Shown piece by piece: positions 9,341-17,371 of a stretch of DNA of 64,000 bases. Source of the DNA: Fluviicola sp. XM-24bin1 (GTDB lineage Bacteria; Bacteroidota; Bacteroidia; Flavobacteriales_D; Crocinitomicaceae); the NCBI GenBank assembly GCA_003149635.1, contig QCWI01000004.1:34871-98870 (forward strand), written 5' to 3'. The translations under genes were made by a program, and so were the position numbers. Position 1 is the first letter of the stretch, and the number at the start of each line of letters is the position of its first letter. The notes under the pieces were generated by a model, which saw only the letters and a program-made list of their open reading frames with translations, was not told the DNA's origin and searched no databases.

Positions 9341-9585
9341 TTCACATTCTTTTTACTGAAACCATCTTCCCAATCTTCGCGCATTTCAATGAAACGCAAC
9401 AAAGATTTTCGGAGCAATTCCGTTGTTACCATCTTCTCAACCTCTTCTAATCCGCTCACATCCGACTCGTTGATCTTGTACGTTTGCTCGTATTGACCCA
9501 ACTCAATTTTCACAATAAACCTTGAGTTATAACTGTGAATTTGAATCTTGAAGCGGGAATGTGGTATTTCACTCACTAATCGCAT
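9337..9585 (-). CDS. Small conserved-looking protein of unknown function
   Basis: An 82-residue soluble protein (MRLVSEIPHSRFKIQIHSYN...) with a beta-rich N-terminal half and a helical, charged C-terminal half. I do not recognise the family. It is the first gene of a tightly packed leftward operon: its stop overlaps the ATG of the OmpH-like gene (ATGA), and a TATTTTTG element lies 5 nt before its ATG, which supports both the start and its being a real gene. Confidence 0.65.
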   Translation of the reverse strand: MRLVSEIPHSRFKIQIHSYNSRFIVKIELGQYEQTYKINESDVSGLEEVEKMVTTELLRKSLLRFIEMREDWEDGFSKKNVK

Positions 9586-9590
9586 GGCGA

Positions 9591-9598
9591 CAAAAATA
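9591..9598 (-). promoter_or_regulatory. Candidate -7 element, start codon 5 nt downstream
   Basis: TATTTTTG on the minus strand is a full match to TAnnTTTG. Only five bases separate it from the ATG at 9585, implying a leaderless transcript. Confidence 0.5.
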
Positions 9599-9621
9599 AT
9601 AATTTACTAAGGGTACCAACG

Positions 9622-9650
9622 AAAAAAGCACGTAACCAAGTCACGTGCTT
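9622..9650 (-). terminator. Intrinsic terminator of the SiaC-like gene
   Basis: AAGCACGT (9626-9633) and ACGTGCTT (9643-9650) form a perfect 8-bp stem with a 9-nt loop. On the minus strand it is followed by a run of six T, 21 nt after the stop codon at 9672. Confidence 0.85.
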
Positions 9651-9671
9651 CTCATAAATATTGTGAAAGGA

Positions 9672-10073
9672 TTAAATGGCTACTGCCAAATCTGCCTCAA
9701 CGAATTCAATGAATTTGAAAGGTACGCGCACCATGTATGCGTAATCCTGTCCGACCTCGAACATATCTTCATCGTTTTCACGGTGGTGCCATTCAACACT
9801 CACCTCTTTGTTTGCATCTGCAAGTTCGTTCAACTTGTACAACAAGAACAAAATGCGCTTGGAAGAAGCAATATTGAAATACTCCAAATTGATGCTGAAG
9901 GTCGTGATCTCAAAGGGTTTCATCATGTAAGATTCAAACCAGTTCAGAACAGGAAGCCAAAATCCATCTGGATCATCCGGTATGCATCTTCCTTTAATTT
10001 GCATCACACCGCTGTTCGGATCAAAATTGATCTCTGGGGTTTTCGGTGTTGCATCTCTGTAAAGGATTTCCAT
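9672..10073 (-). CDS. SiaC family regulatory phosphoprotein (DUF1987)
   Basis: A 133-residue cytoplasmic protein with the hallmarks of DUF1987/SiaC: the start MEILYRDATPKTPEINFDPNSG, an IKGRCIPDDPDGFW segment, and the central NIASSKRIL region, equivalent to the Ser/Thr-rich stretch that is phosphorylated in SiaC. In Pseudomonas, SiaC is phosphorylated by SiaB and dephosphorylated by SiaA, and controls a diguanylate cyclase. No SiaA or SiaB homologue is adjacent here; instead a Hanks-type kinase gene lies divergently 223 bp away. It is monocistronic, ending in the terminator at 9622-9650. Confidence 0.85.
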   Translation of the reverse strand: MEILYRDATPKTPEINFDPNSGVMQIKGRCIPDDPDGFWLPVLNWFESYMMKPFEITTFSINLEYFNIASSKRILFLLYKLNELADANKEVSVEWHHRENDEDMFEVGQDYAYMVRVPFKFIEFVEADLAVAI

Positions 10074-10296
10074 ACTTTCGTAGCAATTATGTTCTATAAA
10101 TTTGGTAAAAAAATGTGGATTCTACGTATATTTTCTACGAAGTGATTGTTTTTTTAGACAAATGATTGAATTCTACAAACTAAATTCATCTGCTCAATGC
10201 GAATATGAGTTTGATCAACAAAACACCCCGTTCACTCAACGAAGCTAAAATGCAGAACATGAATCATTTCAACCAAGACTACGTGATATCCCGTAT

Positions 10297-11196
10297 ATGC
10301 AGATAGCTGATAAATACAAGATCGTAAAACCCCTCGGAAATCATCAAGGGAGGAAATTTGGCTCCTTGTTCTTAGTTGCAGACAAAGCGACAGAAGTTAT
10401 GAGTGTTATGAAAGTGGTTGCGAAAGATGCTCAATCCTCCGTTGCTTCTGAACGACTAGCAGCGGAAGCTCAATTTGATTTTGATCACGATGGATTGCCG
10501 AAAATCATGGATTTCTATAATGGAGATAATGAAACCATCTTGATTCGGAAATATGTGGACGCTGAACCCATTTTAGATCGTTTTGAAAAAATTAAAAAGA
10601 GGGATCGTCATGTATTTCTTTGCGAGGCACTAGAGAAACTGGGAGAAATCTTGAATCATTTGCACGAACAATCGATCTTTCATTGCGATATCAAACCAAG
10701 CAACATTTTAATTGATGCGAATAATGAAGTTCATTTGATTGACTTCGGTTTAGCGATACAACAGCCCCTAGATACATCACGAAAATTGCTTTTCCCTCTA
10801 GGATATGCTGCACCGGAATTGTTATTGAATCATTTGTCGTATGTGGATCATCGAACGGATTATTTTGCGTTAGGAGTGACCTTGTGGCGTTTGCACGCTG
10901 GAAAACTTCCATTAGCCCATCCGAATCCGAGCATTTTCACCAATCTACAATTGACCCATCCTTTGCCAGAAAGCGACATGGTATGTAGACATATTCAGAA
11001 AGTATTGGAAAAAATGTGTGCGAAACATTCATTCAAAGTTCCTCCCAACTCCATGGAACATCATGAAGTGGAAATCAAACTGAAAGAAGGAATCGACGAG
11101 CGCTACTCAAATTTCGACGCCTTTCTAAAGGATTTTCAAGAAGCAGGAAACAAAGGGTTGTTTACCAAGAAATATCGCGGCGGAACCCAAGGTTGA
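10297..11196 (+). CDS. Soluble Hanks-type serine/threonine protein kinase
   Basis: A 299-residue kinase with a nearly complete motif set: Lys K39 in VMKVV, probable helix-C Glu E57, catalytic HCDIKPSN (129-136, Asp 131), DFG (149-151) and AAPE (171-174). The glycine-rich loop is degenerate (GNHQGRKFG). There is no transmembrane segment or sensor domain, unlike PknB-type receptors. HCD in place of HRD marks a non-RD type kinase. It is divergent from the SiaC-like gene, which makes that protein a candidate substrate (inference). Its last 35 bp overlap the 3' end of the convergent gene at 11162. Confidence 0.9.
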   Translation: MQIADKYKIVKPLGNHQGRKFGSLFLVADKATEVMSVMKVVAKDAQSSVASERLAAEAQFDFDHDGLPKIMDFYNGDNETILIRKYVDAEPILDRFEKIKKRDRHVFLCEALEKLGEILNHLHEQSIFHCDIKPSNILIDANNEVHLIDFGLAIQQPLDTSRKLLFPLGYAAPELLLNHLSYVDHRTDYFALGVTLWRLHAGKLPLAHPNPSIFTNLQLTHPLPESDMVCRHIQKVLEKMCAKHSFKVPPNSMEHHEVEIKLKEGIDERYSNFDAFLKDFQEAGNKGLFTKKYRGGTQG

Positions 11197-11815
11197 ACGT
11201 AAATAACAACGGGCTGTACAACTGTCCGAACTGCTGAGATGCAGTGGCGTTGCTCGCTTGACCGAAGATTACGTAAGAAACAGACATATCGAAATACATG
11301 GTTCCGAATTGTTCCATGGAATATTTCAATCCTCCGCCTAATCCAAAGGCAAGACTGAAGATCGTTCCTCGCTGTCCAACGTTTTCATCTATTTGATATT
11401 TCGTCTCATCGAAAGGTTCAAACCTGTTGCGGACTCCATTAAAAATCAACATCAAATTCGATCCTCCGTAGGCCGCCCATCCGAAGTCATAACCGTCTCC
11501 AAGGTAATAACGCGTACCTCCTTCAATCGTGGTGTAATTCATTCTTGAAACACCGTCTACGGTAATTACTTCCGTTAAATCGGTTGTGGTCGCAAACGCA
11601 GAAATAGAATCCTGCGCAGATCGCGCCAAGTAATGCGAAATTCTACCATAGATTGAAACAGCATCATCACGCGGAATTTCCAATCCCACGTGTAATCCTC
11701 CCCAGGTTCTTTGAGAACCGAATCCTACCAACATATTTGTTCCACCAGATATTCCCACCTGAGCAAACGATGTGCTACCGAGGGATATCGCAATAAGTAC
11801 TAAGAACTTTTTCAT
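11162..11815 (-). CDS. Probable outer-membrane beta-barrel protein
   Basis: A 217-residue exported protein (signal peptide MKKFLVLIAISLGSTSFAQ) whose mature part alternates hydrophobic and polar residues with Gly- and Tyr-rich turns and ends FTFNLGFRRDISW, consistent with a small outer-membrane barrel. No specific family was recognised. It is the distal gene of a leftward three-gene cluster with tag (4-bp overlap at 11812-11815) and the 120-residue gene. Its 3' end overlaps the convergent kinase gene by 35 bp. Confidence 0.75.
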   Translation of the reverse strand: MKKFLVLIAISLGSTSFAQVGISGGTNMLVGFGSQRTWGGLHVGLEIPRDDAVSIYGRISHYLARSAQDSISAFATTTDLTEVITVDGVSRMNYTTIEGGTRYYLGDGYDFGWAAYGGSNLMLIFNGVRNRFEPFDETKYQIDENVGQRGTIFSLAFGLGGGLKYSMEQFGTMYFDMSVSYVIFGQASNATASQQFGQLYSPLLFTFNLGFRRDISW

Positions 11816-12354
11816 AGCTCACTCCATTTAGGTTGTTCTTTTAGGATTGTAGCAAAAACCGGGCAACTTTCATCATGAGCGCCTTTTAAATAACCGGTGC
11901 TCATCAGGAACTCGTTCACAATCTCTCCTCCTACAAACTTAAAAGTCTTTTTAAATAACTTCGTCCATTCTTCTCTCGAAATCGGATGATTTGCATTCAA
12001 CCACGCTTCGAAACTTCCATATTCTTGTTGCAACTCCACAATTTTCTGCGCATTGTGAATGGCTGCATTTACTTTCAATTTGTTCCGGATAATCCCGGCA
12101 TCGCTTAACAAGCGCTCTCTATCGGCCTCACTAAAATTGGCCACTTTCTTGACATAAAAGTTAGCATAGGCATCTCGAAAGTTTTGCTCCTTGTTAAGGA
12201 TGGTTTCCCAAGACAGTCCCGCTTGATTGATCTCCATCACCAATCGGCAAAAAAGCTCATTATCATCATGCAGTGGAAATCCATACCAATTATCGTGATA
12301 GAGTTTATGCACTTGCTTCACGTCTGGTTGCTCACAGTAGTCACAATAACTCAT
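11812..12354 (-). CDS. tag: DNA-3-methyladenine glycosylase I
   Basis: A 180-residue protein matching Tag over its full length: YHDNWYGFPLHDD at the start, QAGLSWETIL with the conserved Glu/Trp of the base-binding pocket, FRDAYANF, IIRNKLKVNA and EYGSFEAWL. The zinc snap is present (C4, His near residue 18, and the C-terminal HDESC). It excises 3-methyladenine from alkylated DNA. It lies between two overlapping genes (ATGA on both sides), so its expression is tied to the neighbouring genes. Confidence 0.95.
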   Translation of the reverse strand: MSYCDYCEQPDVKQVHKLYHDNWYGFPLHDDNELFCRLVMEINQAGLSWETILNKEQNFRDAYANFYVKKVANFSEADRERLLSDAGIIRNKLKVNAAIHNAQKIVELQQEYGSFEAWLNANHPISREEWTKLFKKTFKFVGGEIVNEFLMSTGYLKGAHDESCPVFATILKEQPKWSEL

Positions 12355-12713
12355 TCTTCAGACAATTCGGGAACTTTCTCTATTAGTAAAACGATAAATT
12401 CGTTCAAATCGTTTATCGCAGCAAAATCCTGCCTGTCTAAGATACAAGAAACCGATGAGTTTTCATAGCGCAACACCACCGGATAGTCGAAGTTTTGGTG
12501 AAATTCTTTCGGAAGTGTATTTGTGTAATAAAATCGCATCGGGATTTTTGATTGCTCCAGAAAGGCTTTCCATTCCTTTTTCTTAGTCACAGCTCCGTAC
12601 GTAAGTGAGCACAAATCACAAGCATAGGTCGAGGGACTCACGACTTTGTGCAAGCCATCCATAACCATGTTCCCTAGTCCTTTTCGGGCGTTGTAAACGA
12701 AGTATAATTCCAT
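12351..12713 (-). CDS. Small CxxC protein of unknown function
   Basis: A 120-residue cytoplasmic protein starting MELYFVYNARKGLGN, with a CDLCSLTYG motif near residue 32 and an alternating helical/beta pattern. I do not recognise a named family; the CxxC could bind metal or be redox-active. It is the first gene of the operon with tag (4-bp overlap), which hints at a stress-related role but proves nothing. Confidence 0.7.
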   Translation of the reverse strand: MELYFVYNARKGLGNMVMDGLHKVVSPSTYACDLCSLTYGAVTKKKEWKAFLEQSKIPMRFYYTNTLPKEFHQNFDYPVVLRYENSSVSCILDRQDFAAINDLNEFIVLLIEKVPELSEE

Positions 12714-12753
12714 ATTACGCGTTACAGTTTAGACGGGTTCGCTTCGACTTTGT

Positions 12754-12761
12754 TACTTTTA
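12754..12761 (+). promoter_or_regulatory. Candidate -7 element for paaY
   Basis: TACTTTTA matches TAnnTTTG except for the last base and ends 17 nt before ATG 12779, the same spacing as the elements before pepT, yidD and the thiolase gene. Confidence 0.4.
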
Positions 12762-12778
12762 CGATATAAATTTAACCT

Positions 12779-13378
12779 ATGTCGGTTTATTCTTTCAAGG
12801 GATTCATTCCAGTAATTAAAGAAAGTAGTTTCGTGCATCCGAAAGCGAGTGTTACGGGAAACGTAATTATTGGAGAGAATGTGTACATCGGGCCCGGTGC
12901 TGCTATCCGTGGTGATTGGGGACAGATTATCATTGAAGATGGCTGTAATGTGCAAGAGAATTGTACCATTCATATGTTTCCGGGAACAACGGTAATCTTG
13001 AAAGAAAGTGCGCATATTGGTCATGGAGCGATTATTCATGGTGGAGTCATCGGGAAAAATTGCCTGATTGGAATGAACAGCGTTATTATGGATGATGTTG
13101 TTTTGGAGGATGAATGCATCGTTGGAGCTTTGTCATTCGTTCCAGCGAAAGCCAGATTCCCAAAACGAAGTTTGATCGTGGGGAATCCGGCGAAACGCAT
13201 CAAAGACGTCAGTGACGACATGATTGCCTGGAAAACGAAGGGAACACAATTGTACCAAGCGCTACCGGGTGAATGCTATGACTCTTTGAAGGAAGTTGAG
13301 CCCTTGCGAGAACCGGAGCCAAATCGACCGAAACAAGAACAAATGTACACGACATGGGATTCCATTAAAAACAAATAA
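12779..13378 (+). CDS. paaY: PaaY-like hexapeptide-repeat thioesterase / gamma carbonic anhydrase family
   Basis: A 199-residue left-handed beta-helix protein with hexapeptide repeats through about residue 140 and the histidine zinc ligands of the gamma-carbonic anhydrase fold (IHMFPG, HIGHGAIIHG). The C-terminal tail, containing IAWKTKGTQLYQ and VEPLREPEP, closely matches PaaY of phenylacetate catabolism, a thioesterase that rescues CoA from dead-end products. Length fits PaaY/CaiE. No ring-hydroxylating paa genes are present in the window, so the pathway role is inferred. The next gene follows after one base. Confidence 0.85.
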   Translation: MSVYSFKGFIPVIKESSFVHPKASVTGNVIIGENVYIGPGAAIRGDWGQIIIEDGCNVQENCTIHMFPGTTVILKESAHIGHGAIIHGGVIGKNCLIGMNSVIMDDVVLEDECIVGALSFVPAKARFPKRSLIVGNPAKRIKDVSDDMIAWKTKGTQLYQALPGECYDSLKEVEPLREPEPNRPKQEQMYTTWDSIKNK

Positions 13379-13379
13379 G

Positions 13380-13700
13380 ATGAAACAATTACTAGTTCTT
13401 TTTAGCCTTTTAGCGCTTGCCTCTTGCGGATCATTAAACAAAAGCGCCGAACCGATTTCTGGAGTTCATACCATTGCATGTGGGAAATGCATTTTCGATA
13501 TGACGGGTGACGCATGTGAACTGGCGATCGAAGTAGACGGAAAATACTATTACGTAGAAGGAACTAGCATCCACGATCACGGCAACCCAGATGCAGAGGG
13601 TGGAATGTGCCTACAAAAACGTGAGGCCGAAGTATCGGGGCAATTGAAGCACGGTGTGTTTGTAGCAGAATCTTTCGAGTTGATTCCGCTTGAGAAATAA
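13380..13700 (+). CDS. DUF6370 family lipoprotein
   Basis: I place the start at ATG 13380, one base after the paaY stop, which gives a 106-residue lipoprotein with a standard lipobox (LASC). The mature part has a CGKCIFDMTG motif, ELAIEVDGKYYYVEG, DHGNPDAEGGMC and REAEVSGQL, the pattern of the DUF6370 family. The conserved cysteines and histidine suggest metal binding, but the function is unknown. The frame is open further upstream inside paaY; that extension is not credible. Confidence 0.8.
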   Translation: MKQLLVLFSLLALASCGSLNKSAEPISGVHTIACGKCIFDMTGDACELAIEVDGKYYYVEGTSIHDHGNPDAEGGMCLQKREAEVSGQLKHGVFVAESFELIPLEK

Positions 13701-13704
13701 TGTC

Positions 13705-14142
13705 TTACTTGTCTAATTCTTTTAGATAGAACACCCACGTTTCATTTTCCTGAAATTTCATTTGCAGGGCCATTTTTCCCGCGGTAACAGAAAGAATTTT
13801 GCAATTCAAATCTTCGCTAATGTAGCGATGCCTCCCATAAGTTGAATAGCTTAAATCGTAATTCATCATTAAGCTTTCCCCATCCTTCAAACTCCATTCG
13901 CCTTCGGCTTCGTTTTCGAACTCATGGTAGATCATTTTACCTTCCGGCAAGAATTCGTAATGCACGTTTTTATAGTACTCGCGCATTTCTTCGTCGACGA
14001 TATTCCCACGCCATTCAGACTGCAATTCAAGATCGTATACCTGCCATTTCCCTAGGAAATCACGTTCAACGTAGCCACAGCTATTCAATCCGAACAAACG
14101 TCCGGTGGTGAGCACTATAAAAAGGTATTTCATTGGTTTCAT
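13705..14142 (-). CDS. Small exported (lipo)protein of unknown function
   Basis: The best start is ATG 14142 (MKPMKYLF) or 14133 (MKYLF), giving 145 or 142 residues; a longer open frame reaches further upstream but runs through a REP-like hairpin and lacks a signal peptide. The N-terminus is hydrophobic and ends NSCGYVE, a weak lipobox. The mature part (FLGKWQVYDLEL, EGEWSLKDGESLMMNY) resembles lipocalin-like DUFs that measure a sum of terms such as a bound ligand, but no family can be named. It ends 4 bp from the convergent DUF6370 gene. Confidence 0.65.
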   Translation of the reverse strand: MKPMKYLFIVLTTGRLFGLNSCGYVERDFLGKWQVYDLELQSEWRGNIVDEEMREYYKNVHYEFLPEGKMIYHEFENEAEGEWSLKDGESLMMNYDLSYSTYGRHRYISEDLNCKILSVTAGKMALQMKFQENETWVFYLKELDK

Positions 14143-14160
14143 TTCAAGAAATTGTCCGAA

Positions 14161-14202
14161 GTTGCATCGCTGACTGAGGTTCTCGAAGTCAGCCAATGCA
14201 AC
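14161..14202. repeat. Long REP-like hairpin
   Basis: GTTGCAT (14161-14167) pairs with ATGCAAC (14196-14202), and inside it CTGACT (14170-14175) pairs with AGTCAG (14187-14192). The 11-nt loop GAGGTTCTCGA belongs to the same core as the copy at 18595-18616. It lies between the flotillin gene and the next leftward gene. Confidence 0.6.
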
Positions 14203-14221
14203 ATAAATGGGACAAATTATT

Positions 14222-15820
14222 TTACTTGTCGTCTCCTTCTTCAGATGATGGTTCGTCATCTACTTCTTCGGCGTCTTGAACGCTATCAGTGGTGTTTCTC
14301 AACACAGTTCCCTGTCCAGTAAAATCTTTTCCTTTCAAATATTCAGGCAGATTCAATCCAGCCATGTTGAACATTTCCTGCAATGGTGGAACGGATCCAT
14401 ACAATCCAGAAATGAAGTCAGCCGTTGATGATTTCCCAGAGGCTCCTTTACCAGAATCCCAAACAGTAACTTTATCGATTTTGATATTCTTGATTGCTTC
14501 AGCTTGTAATTTCACAAGATCTGGCAATTTGTCTGCGATCATAATCTTCACGGCATCTTCGGAGTTTCCGGCTGCTTCCACCAACTGACGGAAACCGTCT
14601 GCTTGCTTGCTCAAGACCTCGTAGATACCGCGCGCTTCTGCATCCATTTTTGCAAAGATGGCATCGGCCTCCCCTTTTGCTCTTCGACGTAACATTTCTG
14701 CTTCTGCTTCCACATCAATCTCCACACGTTTCTTCGCAATTTCCGCCGGTACGATAATATTGGCTTCTTGTGTAGCCTGATCTCTTTGCGCACGCACCGT
14801 CTCTGCTTCTTTCTCCGCTGTATAAGATTCCTCAAGGGCTTTCGCCTGCTTCACTTTCTCCGCTGCAATAGCCACACGATTCGCTTCTGCCTCTGCTTCA
14901 CGACGTTTCGCCTCTGAGTTCGCGATCGTAATACGAGATTCGTTCTCCCCTTCTACCGCAATCGCGTTGGCATCGACTACTTTGATACGTTTCATTTTAT
15001 CCGCTTCGGCCTCCCCAGCTTGTGCGGATGTATTTGCATCTGCCGTTTTAATGCGTTCATCACGATCCGCATTCGCCTCACCAATCTTCGCTTGTGCATT
15101 CAACGCTGCAACTTTCGTACGCTCGTCTTGATTTGCGTCTGCCTCACCAATGGAACCGTCACGATTCTTCTCTGCTACACTTTGACGTGCATCATTGATT
15201 GCTTTCGCTGCTGCTTCCTTACCAAGAGCCTCAATGTACCCCGACTCGTCTTTGATATCGGTAACGTTCACGTTGATCAGCTTCAAACCGATTTTCTTCA
15301 TTTCGGCTTCCACATTTGAGGATACATTCGCCAAGAACTTATCACGGTTCGAGTTAATTTCTTCAATATCCATGGTCGCTACTACCAAACGCAACTGACC
15401 AAAAATGATGTCTTTGGCCAAATCGTGAATCTGCTGCTTCGTAAGTCCTAAAAGACGTTCCGCTGCATTTGACATTCCTCCGGGCTCCGTAGTAATACCT
15501 ACGGTAAAGCTTGAAGGCACATCCACACGAATGTTCTGCTTGAAAAGTGCGTTGGTCAACTTTACCTCAATGGAAATAGGCTTGAAGTCTAGATACTCGT
15601 AATCCTGAAAAATAGGCCAGATGAACGCTGCACCACCATGAATACATTTGGCGGTTCTGTTACCATCGGCTCCTTTACCTACGCGTCCGTAAACAACGAG
15701 AATTTGATCCGAAGGACAACGCTTGTAACGTCGGAAAATCCCGACCAGTAGTATGATTAAAAATAAGACGCCCGCTACTTAGGCGACCAGGAAATACGAA
15801 ATTCCGCTTTCTTCTCCCAT
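14222..15820 (-). pseudogene. Flotillin-like SPFH protein with an in-frame TAA at codon 14
   Basis: Read from ATG 15820, the frame encodes a 532-residue flotillin/YqiK-type protein but is interrupted by TAA at 15781-15779 (codon 14). After the stop come a hydrophobic anchor (VAGVLFLIILLVGIF), RRYKRCPSDQILVVYG, the SPFH domain, a long Ala/Glu-rich coiled coil (about residues 200-380) and an acidic tail. The rest is fully open. Without readthrough, the first possible restart in good context is a TTG at 15559, which would lose the anchor. Known flotillins organise membrane microdomains with NfeD partners, and the nfeD-like gene directly upstream is interrupted too. A sequencing error cannot be excluded. 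Confidence 0.8.
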
Positions 15821-15835
15821 TTTAAAGTGATTTGG

Positions 15836-16408
15836 TTATGATAATTTACTTGTTACTAATAGAATGGTGTCGTCCACCACTTTTTCCACTTGGACGATGG
15901 TGCCTTGTGATAAATCTTTGTCATCGTTGGTAAATGCTTGGATTTCGTGCAATGATCCTTGAATATTGATCTGCACTTTTCCGAATCCTCCGTTATTTGC
16001 TTTAATAGGAAGATATACCTCTCCAGTGTGCCCGATAGCATTGCTCATTTTCATGGTACCTTCTTCTACCATTCCTGCTAGGAGGTAAAATAGGGTCGCC
16101 ATTAACGTCATCATGATCAATCCACAAAACACGGAAATCCCGATAGTGGCCATCATGGAGAAATCTGATTGAATACAACCGATCCCCGTCCATCCGAAAA
16201 TGGTCAAGAAACCAACAAGGTTTTTGAAGGTGAAAAATTGGAATCCAGCACTGCCATCAATAGCTCCGTCACCATCCATATCAACATCACTATCCACTTC
16301 ACCTCCAAGGAAGGTTAAAATCAATAGAACAACGAGGATAACAGATCCGAGAACTGCTAAAATTCAATACGTTTGTTCGAAGAAATCAAGTTCTGTAAAC
16401 CAGGTCAT
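15836..16408 (-). pseudogene. NfeD-like membrane protein with an in-frame TGA at codon 15
   Basis: From ATG 16408 the frame reads MTWFTELDFFEQTY, then TGA (16366-16364), then continues ILAVLGSVILVVLLILTFLG and a complete NfeD-like protein with further membrane segments (about residues 60-110) and a C-terminal OB-fold ending in a DDTILLVTSKLS stretch. A Trp codon (TGG) would restore it with one change. NfeD proteins pair with SPFH proteins; this gene ends 15 bp before the flotillin start, a typical operon arrangement. A 162-residue open part remains downstream of the stop but would lack its first membrane segment. Confidence 0.75.
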
Positions 16409-16492
16409 CTTTTCCGCGCATTTAGTTATTAATTAAAAATAACAACAAAGGCGCCGTAACGACCGAGAAATGGTGAATTCGGTAAGAAAAAA

Positions 16493-17371
16493 TTATACAG
16501 CGGTTTGCGCAGCTTTTTTGCGGGCACGCCAAAGAAGATACACTCCGGTCAGAACAAATGGAATACTGAGTAATTGTCCGGTATTCAACAACCATTCACC
16601 ACGTTCTGTAACTTGAGGTTCTTTTGTGAATTCAATCAGGAATCTCGCTCCGAAAACGAGAATCATGAACCAACCGAATACGACACCTTCCTGCTTCCAA
16701 GCTTCACGCTTCCAATACAGTACCAAAAGGAATATGAAAATGGCCAAATACGCCAAAGATTCATACAATTGAGAAGGATGACGCACCATCACATTTTCCC
16801 AAACCACTTGGAATTGCGTTGGGTCGATAATAGAATCCGGGTGATAAATGAATTTGAATCCCCAAGGGAGATCCGTTTGTTTCCCGACAATTTCGCTGTT
16901 CACGAGGTTCCCCAATCGAATGAAGATTCCCGCTGCCGCAACCGGTGCAGCAATTTTATCCAAAATCCACAAGTACGATTTTTTTGAAACTCGTTTCGTG
17001 TAGACCCAAAGGGCAAAAAGAATGGCAAATGCACCTCCATGGCTGGCCAATCCACCTTCCCAGATTTTAATGATGTTGTACGGATGCGAGAAATATCCTT
17101 CTTCGACTCGTATTCCGGCGGAGTTGTAAACATCCCAATACGGCCCGTAGAATAAAACGTGTCCCATACGTGCTCCTACAATAGTTGCGATGATCACGTA
17201 CAAAACAAGCGTATCCAATTTCGCATCTGGAATTCCTTCCTTGCGATACATTCTTCGGATGACAAAATATCCTAGGATTAATCCTGTCACGAAAAGTAAG
17301 CCGTAAAGATTGGGCGTATCCCAACCGTCGATCAATTGGGGTGTTACATCCCAGTGTATAGCGTTTATCAC
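16493..17371 (-). CDS. lgt: Phosphatidylglycerol-prolipoprotein diacylglyceryl transferase
   Basis: A 292-residue polytopic inner-membrane enzyme with about seven hydrophobic segments, which transfers diacylglyceryl to the lipobox Cys of prolipoproteins. Family signatures are present: ARMGHVLFYG, GGLASHGGAFA, RLGNLVNSEIVG and HPSQLYES. The start is GTG 17371, overlapping the trhO stop by 4 bp (GTGA). The many lipoproteins in this window depend on this enzyme. It is followed by an 84-bp gap and the nfeD-like gene. Confidence 0.95.
   Translation of the reverse strand: MINAIHWDVTPQLIDGWDTPNLYGLLFVTGLILGYFVIRRMYRKEGIPDAKLDTLVLYVIIATIVGARMGHVLFYGPYWDVYNSAGIRVEEGYFSHPYNIIKIWEGGLASHGGAFAILFALWVYTKRVSKKSYLWILDKIAAPVAAAGIFIRLGNLVNSEIVGKQTDLPWGFKFIYHPDSIIDPTQFQVVWENVMVRHPSQLYESLAYLAIFIFLLVLYWKREAWKQEGVVFGWFMILVFGARFLIEFTKEPQVTERGEWLLNTGQLLSIPFVLTGVYLLWRARKKAAQTAV

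Noticed and set aside
13296..13379. Upstream extension of the DUF6370 gene into paaY
   Set aside because: The frame is open but the lipoprotein signal starts at ATG 13380, directly after the paaY stop.
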